Source: Actinomadura mexicana
Lineage (GTDB): Bacteria > Actinomycetota > Actinomycetes > Streptosporangiales > Streptosporangiaceae
DNA: 64,000 nt
Direction of reading: 5' to 3'
Assembly (NCBI RefSeq): GCF_900188105.1
Contig: NZ_FZNP01000018.1
Span: forward strand, 62,001-126,000
Position numbers and translations under genes: made by a program. Positions 17,786 through 26,406 of the stretch are shown here, piece by piece; positions within the stretch are counted from its first letter, which is position 1; every line of letters starts with the position of its first letter. Below the pieces are notes generated by a model. The model searched no databases. It saw nothing but the letters and a program-made list of their open reading frames with translations, and was not told where the DNA came from.

Positions 17786-18888
17786 GGTCCCGGATACGGG
17801 CGGCCCGCCGGCGGACCGCCGGCGGGCCCCGCCGGATACGGCGCGGGCGGCCCCGCCGGATAGGCCGCGGGCGGCCCCGCCGGATAGGCCGCGGGCGGCC
17901 CCGCCGGATAGGCCGCGGGCGGCCGGGGCGCGTTCAGCACGTTCTGGTACGGCCCCGCGCCGTAGTCGTTCGGCGGGAGGAAGCGCGGCCGGCCGGGCTG
18001 GGGAGCGCTGAACGGCGGCGGAGCGGGGGGCCCCTGCCGCGGCGGGCCGTACGGCGCGGGCCCTGCCATCGCCAGGACGGGCACGGGCGCGCCGGGGCCC
18101 CACGCGGGAAGGCCGAAGCGGCGCATCCGGCGCGCCCGGCGCTCGGCGAGCCGCAGCTCCTCGCGGTGGCGGCGTTCGGCCAGGACGGCCGACAGCAGGA
18201 TCTCGGGCCGCACCCCCGGCGGCGGGGGCGGGCTCACCACCGCGACGACCTGCGAGGCGATCCGCCGGCCCAGCGAGTCGCGGACCTCCGGCAGCAGCTC
18301 CCAGAACCGCGACAGGTACTGCCGGGCCGTCATCGCCAGCTCGTCCGAGAGCATGGAGATCTCCAGGTTCCGCGCCCACCAGGCGAGCTGCGGCGGCATC
18401 ACCGCGACGGGGCCCAGCAACACCGACGCGGGCACCCGCTCCTGGATGACGATCGTCCCGGCGAACAGGTCGCCGAGCCGCTTGCCGCGCCGGTTGCAGA
18501 ACGACGTGATCAGCGCGGGCGAGCCGTAGAACATCCAGAACTCGACGAACCCGGCGAGCGCCCGTACCAGCGCCTGCCGGAACCGGACCGGCCCGCCGTC
18601 GTCGCCGACGACGCGGAGCCCGACGGCCATCTTGCCCAGCGTCCGCCCCCGCGACAGCGTCTCGAACGCGCACGGGTATCCGACGATCACCGCGACGACG
18701 GCGAGCAGCGTCAGCCCGACCGTCCAGGCATCGTCGGCCACCAGCGAGGTCATCGCCGTGACGTAGACGACGATGTTCAGCAGCACCATCTGGAAGAGCA
18801 GGTCGAGGAGGATCGCGCAGGCCCGGCTGGCCGGCCGCGCGACCCGGATGTCGAGCGCGACGGCCTCGCCGGTCACGAGATCGGCCAT
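17782..18888 (-). CDS. RDD-family membrane protein with Pro/Ala/Tyr repeat tail
   Basis: 368 residues. The RDD domain (about residues 10-155) has four hydrophobic helices and the family Arg/Asp features (ARPASRACAILLDLL, GRTLGKMAVGLRVVGDDG, NRRGKRLGDLFAGTIVI). A cytosolic linker and a low-complexity tail with PAAYPAGP repeats follow. The start at 18888 is chosen because GGAGGG lies seven bases upstream and MADLVTGEAV matches the family start; 18921 is an in-frame alternative. It is divergent from SpoIIM, as in Rv3694c-Rv3695. Its role may lie in transport or envelope stress; unproven. Confidence 0.88.
   Translation of the reverse strand: MADLVTGEAVALDIRVARPASRACAILLDLLFQMVLLNIVVYVTAMTSLVADDAWTVGLTLLAVVAVIVGYPCAFETLSRGRTLGKMAVGLRVVGDDGGPVRFRQALVRALAGFVEFWMFYGSPALITSFCNRRGKRLGDLFAGTIVIQERVPASVLLGPVAVMPPQLAWWARNLEISMLSDELAMTARQYLSRFWELLPEVRDSLGRRIASQVVAVVSPPPPPGVRPEILLSAVLAERRHREELRLAERRARRMRRFGLPAWGPGAPVPVLAMAGPAPYGPPRQGPPAPPPFSAPQPGRPRFLPPNDYGAGPYQNVLNAPRPPAAYPAGPPAAYPAGPPAAYPAGPPAPYPAGPAGGPPAGRPYPGP
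17820..17924 (-). repeat. 24-bp tandem repeats inside the RDD gene tail
   Basis: The unit GGCGGCCCCGCCGGATAGGC plus CGCG repeats about four times with little divergence, encoding successive AAYPAGPP octapeptides. It is coding low complexity prone to copy-number change, not a CRISPR array: there are no unique spacers. Confidence 0.85.
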
Positions 18889-18959
18889 GTCCTGTCCCTC
18901 CAACGCGGGCGGATTGACCATTGTGCCGGTTCGGCGGGCCGAGGCGTTAGTCTCGCCGG

Positions 18960-19955
18960 GTGGACGTCGACGCCTACGTGGCCGCGCACAACGCCGAGTG
19001 GCTGCGCCTCGAACGGCTCATCAACCGTGGCCGCAGGCTGACCGGCGCGGAGGCCGACGAACTGGTCGATCTCTACCAGCGCACGGCGACGCACCTGTCG
19101 GTCGTCCGCTCCAGCTCGCCCGACCCGCAGCTCGTGGGGCGGCTGTCGTCGCTCGTGGCGCGCGGCAGGGCCGCGGTGGGCGGCGCGCAGGCGCCGCTCT
19201 GGCGCGACGTCACCCGCTTCGCGACCGTGTCGTTCCCGGCGGCCGCGTACCGGATGCGGTGGTGGTGGCTCGGCAGTGCCGTTCTCGGCAACCTGGTGTC
19301 GCTCGCCCTGGCGATCTGGGTCGTGCACAGCCCCGACGTGCAGGCGACCATCGGGACGCCGGACGAGATCCGCGAACTCGTCGAGCACGACTTCGCGAAC
19401 TACTACACCGAGCACTCCGCGTCCTCGTTCGCCTTCCAGGTGTGGGTCAACAACGCCTGGGTGTCGGCGACCGCGCTCATCTTCGGGATCCTGCTCGGCA
19501 TCCCGACCGTCTACGTCCTGCTGCTGAACCAGGTCAACCTCGGGATCAGCGGCGGCCTGATGTTCGCCTACGGCAAGGGCGGCGTGTTCTTCGGGCTGAT
19601 CCTTCCGCACGGCCTGCTGGAGCTGACCGCCGTCTACCTCGCCTGCGCCGGGGGCCTCAAGCTCGGCTGGACGATCGTCGACCCGGGCCCGCGCAGCCGC
19701 GGCCAGGCCCTCGCCGAGGAGGGCCGCGCCGCCGTCAGCATCGCCCTGGGCCTCATCGCGGTGCTGCTCGTGTCCGGCCTCATCGAGGGCTTCGTGACGG
19801 GCTGGGTGCACATCACGTGGCTGCGCATCACCATCGGCGTCATCGCCGAGGCCGCGTTCCTCGCCTACGTGATCGTCCTGGGCCGCCGCGCCGTCCGCCA
19901 AGGCGAAACCGGCGACTCAGACCTCCACCCGGACCTGGCTCCCGTTTCCGGCTGA
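18960..19955 (+). CDS. SpoIIM-family (stage II sporulation protein M) membrane protein
   Basis: 331 residues, GTG start only six bases after a -10-like TAGTCT (18948-18953), suggesting a leaderless transcript. A soluble N-terminus with RLINRGRRLTGAEADELVDLYQRTATHLS is followed by about five membrane helices, including FGILLGIPTVYVLLLN and GLILPHGLLELTAVYLA, characteristic of SpoIIM/DUF95. In Bacillus SpoIIM belongs to the DMP cell-wall hydrolase complex; in actinobacteria the gene is linked to RDD, MoxR and DUF58 genes, as here, and its role is unproven. Confidence 0.9.
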   Translation: MDVDAYVAAHNAEWLRLERLINRGRRLTGAEADELVDLYQRTATHLSVVRSSSPDPQLVGRLSSLVARGRAAVGGAQAPLWRDVTRFATVSFPAAAYRMRWWWLGSAVLGNLVSLALAIWVVHSPDVQATIGTPDEIRELVEHDFANYYTEHSASSFAFQVWVNNAWVSATALIFGILLGIPTVYVLLLNQVNLGISGGLMFAYGKGGVFFGLILPHGLLELTAVYLACAGGLKLGWTIVDPGPRSRGQALAEEGRAAVSIALGLIAVLLVSGLIEGFVTGWVHITWLRITIGVIAEAAFLAYVIVLGRRAVRQGETGDSDLHPDLAPVSG

Positions 19956-19959
19956 ACCG

Positions 19960-20027
19960 CCCTCCCCAGCGACCCCGCGACAACCTCAAGGTCGCGATCG
20001 CGTCCGAAGGCAGATTCGAGCGAAGCA
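19960..20027 (-). repeat. Dispersed intergenic repeat, copy 2
   Basis: Bases 19993-20027 are, in reverse complement, identical over 35/35 positions to 14689-14723, and about 30 more bases match at roughly 80%. The copy lies between the convergent ends of the SpoIIM and DUF58 genes. Confidence 0.85.
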
Positions 20028-20028
20028 G

Positions 20029-21321
20029 TTACAAGCGCCCGGCCGCTTTGAGGGCCAGGTAGGCGTCGGCCAGTGCGGGGGCCAGGTCTGCGGGCGGAGC
20101 GTCCACCACCTCTACGCCGTGGCGCCGTAGTTCGGCTGTCAGGCGGCGGCGTTCGGCTCGGGCGCGCTCGGCGGCGGCGGCGTCGTAGACGGACGCGAGG
20201 TCGCCGCGGCCCTCCGCCATCTCCGCGACCCGCGGGTCCGACACCGCGGCGATCATGACGAGGTGCCGGGCGGTGAGCTGCGGCAGCAGCGGCAGCAGCC
20301 CCTCCTCGATCGCGGCGGTGTTCAGCTCGGTGAGCAGCACGACGAGGCACCGCTGCCGGACGCGCGCCATCAGCGTCGACACCATCCCGGCGGCGTCGCA
20401 TTCGAGCAGCTCCGGGTCCAGCGGCGCGAGGGCGTGCACCATCGCGGGCAGCAGGTCGGTGCGGGACGCGCCCTCGACGCGGGCGCGGACGCGGCGGTCG
20501 TAGGCGAGCAGGTCGACGCGGTCGCCGGCGCGGGACGCCAGGGCGCCGAGCAGCAGCGCCGCGTCCATCGAGCAGTCGAGCCGGGGGACGTCGCCGACGC
20601 GGCCCGCGGACGTGCGGCCGGTGTCGAGGACGAGGTAGATGCGCCGGTCGCGTTCGGGGCGCCAGGTCCGCACGACCACGTCGCCGCGCCGCGCCGTGGC
20701 GCGCCAGTCGATGGACCGGACGTCGTCGCCGTCCACGTACTCGCGCAGGGAGTCGAACTCGGTGCCCTGCCCGCGGATCAGCGCGACGTGCGCGCCCGTC
20801 AGCTCCCGCAGCCGCGCGAGCTTGGCGGGCAGGTGGCGGCGGGACGGGAACGCGGGCAGCGCCCGGACGGTCCAGGGCGCGGGACGCGAGAGCTGCCGCG
20901 CGGCCAGTCCGAGCGGCCCCACGGAGCGGACGACGACGGTGACGGCCTTCCGGTCGCCGCGCCGGGTCGGCGTCAGCGCCATCTCGACGCGGCGCCGTTC
21001 CCCGGCGGGCACGTCCACCTTCACCACGCGGGGCGCTGCGCCCGCGCTGGGCGGCCACACGTCCCGCAGCCGGGCCTTGAGGCGCCGCCGGCCGAGGTTC
21101 TCAACGATCAGCGCGACCTGGGCCGTCTCGCCGAGGCGCACGTTGGTGTCGCCCGCGCGGTGGAAGCGCAGGGCCCGCACGTTTCCCGCCAGGGCGAGGT
21201 CGGCGGCGACCCCGAGCAGCAGGACGCCCCACACCGCGAGGAGCGTCCACCAGCTCGGCGCGATCAGCGGGACGACCGCGCCGAGGAGGGCCAGCAGCCC
21301 GAGACGCCCGGTCAGCGCCAT
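20029..21321 (-). CDS. DUF58 domain protein, partner of MoxR
   Basis: 430 residues. Two N-terminal hydrophobic helices (GLLALLGAVVPLIAPSWWTLLAVWGVLLLG) precede a beta-rich segment and the DUF58 core, with the signature SIDWRATARRGDVVVRTW and a von Willebrand A-like region starting at IYLVLDTGRTSAG. It probably acts with the MoxR ATPase in folding or metal loading of an envelope partner; known only by family association. Its ATG overlaps the TGA of moxR (ATGA), so translation is coupled. It is the last gene of the five-gene minus-strand operon. Confidence 0.9.
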   Translation of the reverse strand: MALTGRLGLLALLGAVVPLIAPSWWTLLAVWGVLLLGVAADLALAGNVRALRFHRAGDTNVRLGETAQVALIVENLGRRRLKARLRDVWPPSAGAAPRVVKVDVPAGERRRVEMALTPTRRGDRKAVTVVVRSVGPLGLAARQLSRPAPWTVRALPAFPSRRHLPAKLARLRELTGAHVALIRGQGTEFDSLREYVDGDDVRSIDWRATARRGDVVVRTWRPERDRRIYLVLDTGRTSAGRVGDVPRLDCSMDAALLLGALASRAGDRVDLLAYDRRVRARVEGASRTDLLPAMVHALAPLDPELLECDAAGMVSTLMARVRQRCLVVLLTELNTAAIEEGLLPLLPQLTARHLVMIAAVSDPRVAEMAEGRGDLASVYDAAAAERARAERRRLTAELRRHGVEVVDAPPADLAPALADAYLALKAAGRL

Positions 21322-22361
21322 CAGCGCGGTGCGGGGACGTGGGCGAGGATGCCCTCCAGCACGCCGTCGGCGGTCGCGCCCTCCAGTTCCGCCTCGGGAC
21401 GCAGCTGGACGCGGTGCCGGAGCGTGGGCCTGGCCAGCGCCTTCACGTCGTCCGGCGTGACGTAGTCGCGGCCCGACAGCCACGCCCAGGCGCGGGACGT
21501 GGCCAGCAGCGCCGTCGCACCGCGCGGCGACACGCCGAGCTGGAGGGACGGGGACTGCCGGGTGGCCCTGCACAGGTCCACCACGTAGGCGGCGACCTTG
21601 GGGTCGAGGTGCACGGTCCTGACGGCGGCCTGCCCGGCGGCCAGCTCGGCCGCTCCGGCGACCGGCTTCACCTCGGACAGGTCGCGGGGGTCGAACCCGG
21701 AGGCGTGCCGCTGGAGCATGGAGATCTCCTCGTCCCGCGTGGGGACGGGCACCGTCAGCTTGACCAGGAACCGGTCGAGCTGGGCCTCGGGCAGGGGATA
21801 GGTCCCCTCGTACTCGATCGGGTTCTGCGTCGCGCACACCACGAACGGGTCGGGCAGAGGCCGCGCGGCGCCCTCCACCGAGACCTGGCGCTCCTCCATG
21901 GCCTCCAGGAGGGAGGCCTGCGTCTTGGGAGGCGTCCGGTTGATCTCGTCGGCGAGCAGGAGGTTGGTGAAGACCGGACCCTCGCGGTACTCGAACTCCG
22001 CCGTCCGGTTGTCGTACACCAGCGAGCCGGTCACGTCGCCGGGCATCAGGTCGGGGGTGAACTGGACGCGCTTGAAGTCCAGGTCGAGGGCCCGCGACAG
22101 GGTCTTGACGAGCAGCGTCTTGGCCGTGCCGGGGACGCCCTCCAGCAGCACGTGGCCGCGGCAGAGCAGCGCGATCACCATTCCGGTGACCACGGAGTCC
22201 TGGCCGACGACCGTCTTGGCGACCTCACCGCGCAGGGCCGCGAGCGCCGCGCGGGCCGTCTCGGCCTGGCGCCGGGCGTCCTCGGAGATCGTGCCCGGCC
22301 CCGCGCCGCCGGGGGCGCCGCCGGGCACGTCGTCCTTCCCGAGCTCTACAGGGGGGTTCAA
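21321..22361 (-). CDS. MoxR-family AAA+ ATPase
   Basis: 346 residues. Walker A GVPGTAKT, Walker B LLADEINR, sensor 1 in CATQNPIEYEGTYPLPEAQLDRF and sensor 2 in GVSPRGATALL are all present, so the ATPase should be active. MoxR proteins act as chaperones for partner proteins with VWA domains, here probably the DUF58 protein. The TTG start overlaps the upstream TGA (TTGA), the same coupled style seen at every junction in this operon; the N-terminal 25 residues are Gly/Pro-rich and poorly conserved. Confidence 0.93.
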   Translation of the reverse strand: MNPPVELGKDDVPGGAPGGAGPGTISEDARRQAETARAALAALRGEVAKTVVGQDSVVTGMVIALLCRGHVLLEGVPGTAKTLLVKTLSRALDLDFKRVQFTPDLMPGDVTGSLVYDNRTAEFEYREGPVFTNLLLADEINRTPPKTQASLLEAMEERQVSVEGAARPLPDPFVVCATQNPIEYEGTYPLPEAQLDRFLVKLTVPVPTRDEEISMLQRHASGFDPRDLSEVKPVAGAAELAAGQAAVRTVHLDPKVAAYVVDLCRATRQSPSLQLGVSPRGATALLATSRAWAWLSGRDYVTPDDVKALARPTLRHRVQLRPEAELEGATADGVLEGILAHVPAPR

Positions 22362-23554
22362 GACTGGCGTACCTGCCTTTCCAGGTCGTCGAGGACGTCG
22401 GTGAGGGCGATCAGCCCGGCGTCGTCCAAGGGTTCAGGACCGTACAGGGCCGCTCCGACGTACGTCTCTGCGTACGCCGTGCGGCGGGCGACCGCCGCGA
22501 CGATCTCCCGTGCGGCGGAGGGGTCCTGCGCGCTGCTGCGGGGGAGTCCGAGGAGCGGCACGAGCCGTTCGCGGGCGCCGGAGCGCAGCGCGTCGGAGGC
22601 CCGGTCGCGGGCGTGCCCGGCGCGGTACAGGCGGGAGAGGCCCTCGACCGTCTCGGCGGACCGGACGACGACGGGCAGCGCCTCCGCCACGACCGGGCCG
22701 AGGCGGCGGGCCCGCCACAGGGCCACCAGCAGTACCGCGACGAGCAGTTGGAGGACGAGCAGCTTCACGCCGAACGGCAGCAGATCGCCGAGCGAGCGCT
22801 GCCCCGCGCCGGAACCCGTCGTCGGCAGGTCCGGGGCGAGCCAGACCGCGGACGTGCCCGCACCGGCCAGGTTCATGCCGAGGGCCGCGTTGCCCTCCTC
22901 GGTGAGCCGCCGGTTCGTCAGCGGCGCCGTCGAGCCGAGCACCGTCACGGTGTGCGCGCCGGTGCTGACCTGGACGAGCCTCGCGTCGCCGTAGTCGGTC
23001 CGGTAGCAGGCCGTGCCGGCGCCCGTGACCTCGTAGGTCTCCGACTCGTGGAAGTCGACCGCCCCCGCGAGCGACGCCACGGGCAGGTTGCAGCGCGGCC
23101 CGGCGATCTCCTCGGACGACGGGCCCCGCCTGCGCACCTGCGGGGCGAACGCCTCCAGCGCGAACGACGTCGGCCGGACGAGCAGAACGTCCGCCGGGAC
23201 GCCGCCCAGCCGGGCGAGGTCCTCCTCGGTGAGCCGCTCCGTGCGGGTCACCACCAGGACCGTGCCCGGCCCGGCCGCGCCGAGGGCGTCGCCGGTGTTC
23301 CGGGCCACCGTCACCGGCGTGCCGTGCTCCCGGAGGATCTCCGCGAGCGCCCGGCTGCCGTCCTGCTTCGGCGACTCCGGGTCCAGCGCCTCGGCCGAGG
23401 CGGAGGGGCGCAGCGCGGCCAGTACCACCGCGACCACGATCATCGCCAGGACCGCCGCGACGACGCCGCGCGCCGACCGCCAGCGGCGCCCCGCGACCTG
23501 CCGGGCGGACGCCTCCGCGGCGGGCCGCGTGTCGCGCGGCGGGGAGGCCGTCAC
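22358..23554 (-). CDS. DUF4350 domain membrane protein
   Basis: 398 residues from a GTG that overlaps the previous stop (GTGA). An N-terminal membrane helix (VVAAVLAMIVVAVVLAAL) is followed by an external DUF4350 domain (ALAEILREHGTPVTVARN, a GATase-like fold), a second helix near residue 275 (LLVLQLLVAVLLVALWRA) and a cytosolic helical tail. It is found in MoxR-DUF58 operons of actinobacteria with no known biochemical activity. It may be the sensing or substrate component of the complex (inference). Confidence 0.88.
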   Translation of the reverse strand: MTASPPRDTRPAAEASARQVAGRRWRSARGVVAAVLAMIVVAVVLAALRPSASAEALDPESPKQDGSRALAEILREHGTPVTVARNTGDALGAAGPGTVLVVTRTERLTEEDLARLGGVPADVLLVRPTSFALEAFAPQVRRRGPSSEEIAGPRCNLPVASLAGAVDFHESETYEVTGAGTACYRTDYGDARLVQVSTGAHTVTVLGSTAPLTNRRLTEEGNAALGMNLAGAGTSAVWLAPDLPTTGSGAGQRSLGDLLPFGVKLLVLQLLVAVLLVALWRARRLGPVVAEALPVVVRSAETVEGLSRLYRAGHARDRASDALRSGARERLVPLLGLPRSSAQDPSAAREIVAAVARRTAYAETYVGAALYGPEPLDDAGLIALTDVLDDLERQVRQS

Positions 23555-24228
23555 CACCGCGGCCCCCCTTCGTCGCCGGTTCCGGCCAGAGTGAGGTCGC
23601 CGGACTCCAGGGGCTTCGGCCGCGCCGCGCGCAGCCGCTCGTCCAGTTCCTTCATCCGGGCGTATCCCTCGGGGGTGCCGGGGCGGTCCCCGTACCAGAC
23701 GTCGTCGAAGATCCGCACGCCCGCCGCCAGCTCGCCGGCCAGCTCCGGCACCGCCTCGCCCGCCTCGGCCGCCAGCTCGTCGGCGGTCCGGCCGGGGTGC
23801 GCCGACAGCACCGCGCGTTCCTCGAGGTCGCGGGCGACGGCGCGCAGCCGCTCGCGGATCGCCTCGGCCCACCGCCCGGCCTCCGCGTGCCGCTCCGCCG
23901 CCTCCCGGTGGTCGAGCGCCGTGGACGGCGCGTCCTCCAGCAGCGGGTCCTTGCGGGAGCGCGGGTTCCGGCGCCCCCACATCAGCCACACCACCAGCGC
24001 GACCGCGACCAGCACGACGGCGACGACGACGGCGATGGAGATCCACCCGCCGCCGCTGCTCTGGGACTCCGAGGTGGGCGCCTTGTCGAACAGATGGCGC
24101 AGCCACTCGGCGAAGTCCTCCCAGGCCCGCTCCAGCCAGGACGGCTTGTCGCGCTGGTAGACCTGCTTCTCCAGCTCGCGGCGGGCCATCTCGCGGGCCT
24201 CGTCGCGGCCGATCGGATCGAGAATCAC
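23551..24228 (-). CDS. DUF4129 domain membrane protein
   Basis: 225 residues, GTG start overlapping the upstream TGA. A short N-terminal helical part (REMARRELEKQVYQRDKPSW), one membrane helix (ISIAVVVAVVLVAVALVVWLMW), and a cytosolic DUF4129 region with AERHAEAGRWAEAIRERLRAVARDLEERA and FDDVWYGDRPGTPEGY, the diagnostic C-terminal motif. It is a component of the MoxR operon of unknown function; proteins with this domain are sometimes fused to transglutaminases. Confidence 0.88.
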   Translation of the reverse strand: MILDPIGRDEAREMARRELEKQVYQRDKPSWLERAWEDFAEWLRHLFDKAPTSESQSSGGGWISIAVVVAVVLVAVALVVWLMWGRRNPRSRKDPLLEDAPSTALDHREAAERHAEAGRWAEAIRERLRAVARDLEERAVLSAHPGRTADELAAEAGEAVPELAGELAAGVRIFDDVWYGDRPGTPEGYARMKELDERLRAARPKPLESGDLTLAGTGDEGGPRW

Positions 24229-25355
24229 GTGCCCGCCCCCGTCCACGGACGTGCCTGCGCATAGCCGGTCTGCGCAGGGCCGGTCTGCGCAGGGCCGGTC
24301 TGCGCAGGGCCCGTCCGCCACAGGCCGATGAACCCCTCGTCCCGCTCGCCGTCGCCCTGCTCTCCCGCGGCTCCCCGCTCCCCGGCGGCGACGGCCGCGG
24401 CCGAACGTCCCCGGGTGCGCAGGTCCAGGTCGAAGCCCTCGCGGCGCATGCGCCGGTCCATGTAGAGCAAAGCGATCACACCCGCGTCGAACGGCATCAC
24501 CACGGACCAGCTCACGATCCGCCCCACGGTGTCCACGGCGAGCGCGCCCATCGTCGACCCGCTGCCGGAGGAGTCGCCAAAAAAGATCAACTGTGCGAAC
24601 AGGAACGGGATCCGCAACGCGAAGAAGCCCATGAAAACGGTCACGAGCAGGGCCAGCAGGAGCGTCCCGCACGTCCGGAACCATCGCCCCTTGGACAGGG
24701 TCATCGCGCGGCGCAGCGCGCCGCCGACCGTCCGCCGCTCCAGGACGACCGCCGGAACCGCCTGCACGAACAGGATGTACAGCCACACCATCAGCCCGAT
24801 GCCGAGGGGGAAACCGAAGATCCCCGCGAGCACCGCGAACGCCGGACGCTCCCCGGCGGCGATCAGGAGGAGGAACGGGACGACCGGCAGGACCAGCGCG
24901 CCCAGCGAGACGCCCATGACGGCCGACGCGGTGGCGACCAGCCGTCCGAGCCGCGGCCGGGCGTCCCGCCACGCCTGCCCCGGCGCGGCCGGCATTCCGA
25001 GGAGCTCGCGCCCCAGGATCGGCGCCACCAGCCCCGCCAGCAGCAGGATCCCGAACGCCGACAGCACCAGCCCCAGCAGCGACAGGGTCAGCTGGGCGCC
25101 GAGGGACTCCATCAGCAGGTCGGGGGTGACCTCGTCGCGGGCCTCGTCGCCGATGAAGAAGTACGCGGCGACCGAGCTCGTCACCTGGATCACCGTGCAG
25201 ACCGCCACCGACAGGCCCAGCGTGGCGCGCGGCCTGCGCCGGATGCCGGCGATCGCGCCGTCCAGCATCTCCGAGATGGACATGGGACGGAACGGAACGC
25301 CCCGCGCCACACCGGTGGCGCCGGCGTCGTCGTCCCAGCCGTCCGGTCCCGGCAT
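24225..25355 (-). CDS. Multi-pass membrane protein heading the MoxR operon
   Basis: 376 residues with about six hydrophobic helices (for example IQVTSSVAAYFFIG, LGLVLSAFGILLLAGLVAPI, LGALVLPVVPFLLLIA, LLLALLVTVFMGFFAL). It begins with MSISEMLDGAIAGIRRRPRATL, a pattern of glycerophosphodiester-phosphodiesterase-type membrane domains without the catalytic domain. The charged tail carries TGPAQ repeats. It is the first gene of the coupled operon; the function is unknown. Confidence 0.82.
   Translation of the reverse strand: MPGPDGWDDDAGATGVARGVPFRPMSISEMLDGAIAGIRRRPRATLGLSVAVCTVIQVTSSVAAYFFIGDEARDEVTPDLLMESLGAQLTLSLLGLVLSAFGILLLAGLVAPILGRELLGMPAAPGQAWRDARPRLGRLVATASAVMGVSLGALVLPVVPFLLLIAAGERPAFAVLAGIFGFPLGIGLMVWLYILFVQAVPAVVLERRTVGGALRRAMTLSKGRWFRTCGTLLLALLVTVFMGFFALRIPFLFAQLIFFGDSSGSGSTMGALAVDTVGRIVSWSVVMPFDAGVIALLYMDRRMRREGFDLDLRTRGRSAAAVAAGERGAAGEQGDGERDEGFIGLWRTGPAQTGPAQTGPAQTGYAQARPWTGAGT
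24264..24308 (-). repeat. 15-bp tandem repeat in the membrane-protein tail
   Basis: GCCGGTCTGCGCAGG is repeated three times without mismatch, encoding TGPAQ pentads at the C-terminus. A likely site of copy-number variation. Confidence 0.85.
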
Positions 25356-25464
25356 CCCGTCTCCCTGCGCTCTCCGGCGGGTCGGCGGCCCGTCCGATCT
25401 GGCCCGATCCGGGCCGGTACGCGGCCGCCGGTCAGGTCATCCTGTCACGGGCGCGGCCTAGATC

Positions 25465-25495
25465 TTGCGCCGGTTTCGGGACTCGCGTCTACGAT
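25465..25495 (+). promoter_or_regulatory. Putative mtrA promoter
   Basis: TTGCGC (25465-25470) and TACGAT (25490-25495) are spaced by 19 bases, about 135 bases before the mtrA start. A GGTAACC element downstream (near 25543) resembles one half of the GTAAC-type sites bound by MtrA, so autoregulation is conceivable; only one half-site is visible. Confidence 0.4.
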
Positions 25496-25630
25496 GGCGA
25501 GTCGCCCGGACGATGCGGAGGAGCGCCGTACGACGCAAACGCGGGTAACCTTGCACGCCAAGGCATAACTCTCCCTGGTGAGGTGGCGCAGGAGCATCGC
25601 GCCCCACTCCACCGAACCCCGACTGTGACG

Positions 25631-26317
25631 ATGAGGGCCATGAGAGGACGTGTACTGGTCGTCGACGACGATCTCGCGCTCGCCGAGATGCTCGGCATCG
25701 TGCTGAGGGGCGAGGGCTTCGAGCCGTCGTTCGTCCACGACGGCGACAAGGCGCTGGAGGCGTTCCGGGAGACCCGGCCCGACCTCGTGCTGCTCGACCT
25801 GATGCTGCCGGGGGCCGACGGCATCGACGTGTGCCGGCAGATCCGCGCCGAGTCCGGCGTGCCGATCGTCATGCTGACCGCCAAGAGCGACACGGTGGAC
25901 GTCGTCCTCGGCCTGGAGTCGGGCGCCGACGACTACATCGTCAAGCCGTTCAAGCCCAAGGAGCTGGTGGCGCGCGTGCGCGCCCGCCTGCGCCGCACCG
26001 ACGAGCCCGCGCCCGAGACCCTGCAGATCGGCGACATCACCATCGACGTCGCCGGCCACTCGGTCAAGCGCGGCGACCGGCACATCCCGCTCACGCCGCT
26101 GGAGTTCGACCTGCTGGTCGCCCTCGCCCGCAAGCCCCGCCAGGTGTTCACCCGCGAAGTGCTGCTGGAGCAGGTCTGGGGCTACCGGCACGCCGCCGAC
26201 ACCCGGCTGGTGAACGTGCACGTCCAGCGGCTCCGCGCCAAGATCGAGAAGGACCCGGAACGGCCCGAGATCGTCGTCACCGTGCGCGGGGTCGGCTACA
26301 AGGCCGGCCCGGCCTGA
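25631..26317 (+). CDS. mtrA: Response regulator MtrA
   Basis: 228 residues, OmpR family. Receiver: VLVVDDDLALAEML, phospho-Asp in LVLLDLMLPGADG, VMLTAKSDTVDVVLGLESGADDYIVKPFKPKEL. Winged helix: LTPLEFDLLVALARKPRQVF and TRLVNVHVQRLRAKIEKDPE. The near identity of these stretches to mycobacterial MtrA and the mtrB-lpqB context make the call secure. It controls cell-wall and division genes. ATG 25631 is preferred from family alignment; ATG 25640 is also possible. The adjacent mtrB is 89 bases downstream. Confidence 0.97.
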   Translation: MRAMRGRVLVVDDDLALAEMLGIVLRGEGFEPSFVHDGDKALEAFRETRPDLVLLDLMLPGADGIDVCRQIRAESGVPIVMLTAKSDTVDVVLGLESGADDYIVKPFKPKELVARVRARLRRTDEPAPETLQIGDITIDVAGHSVKRGDRHIPLTPLEFDLLVALARKPRQVFTREVLLEQVWGYRHAADTRLVNVHVQRLRAKIEKDPERPEIVVTVRGVGYKAGPA

Positions 26318-26406
26318 GGCCGTCCCGCCGTCCGCCGCGATCCCCGTGACACGCCGATGACCGACCAGCGCCCTTCCGGACCGCCGCGCCGCCTCGCGGA
26401 CCTCCC

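Noticed and set aside
17820..17924. CRISPR-like repeat array
   Set aside because: Units are contiguous without unique spacers and lie within a coding Pro/Ala/Tyr tail.
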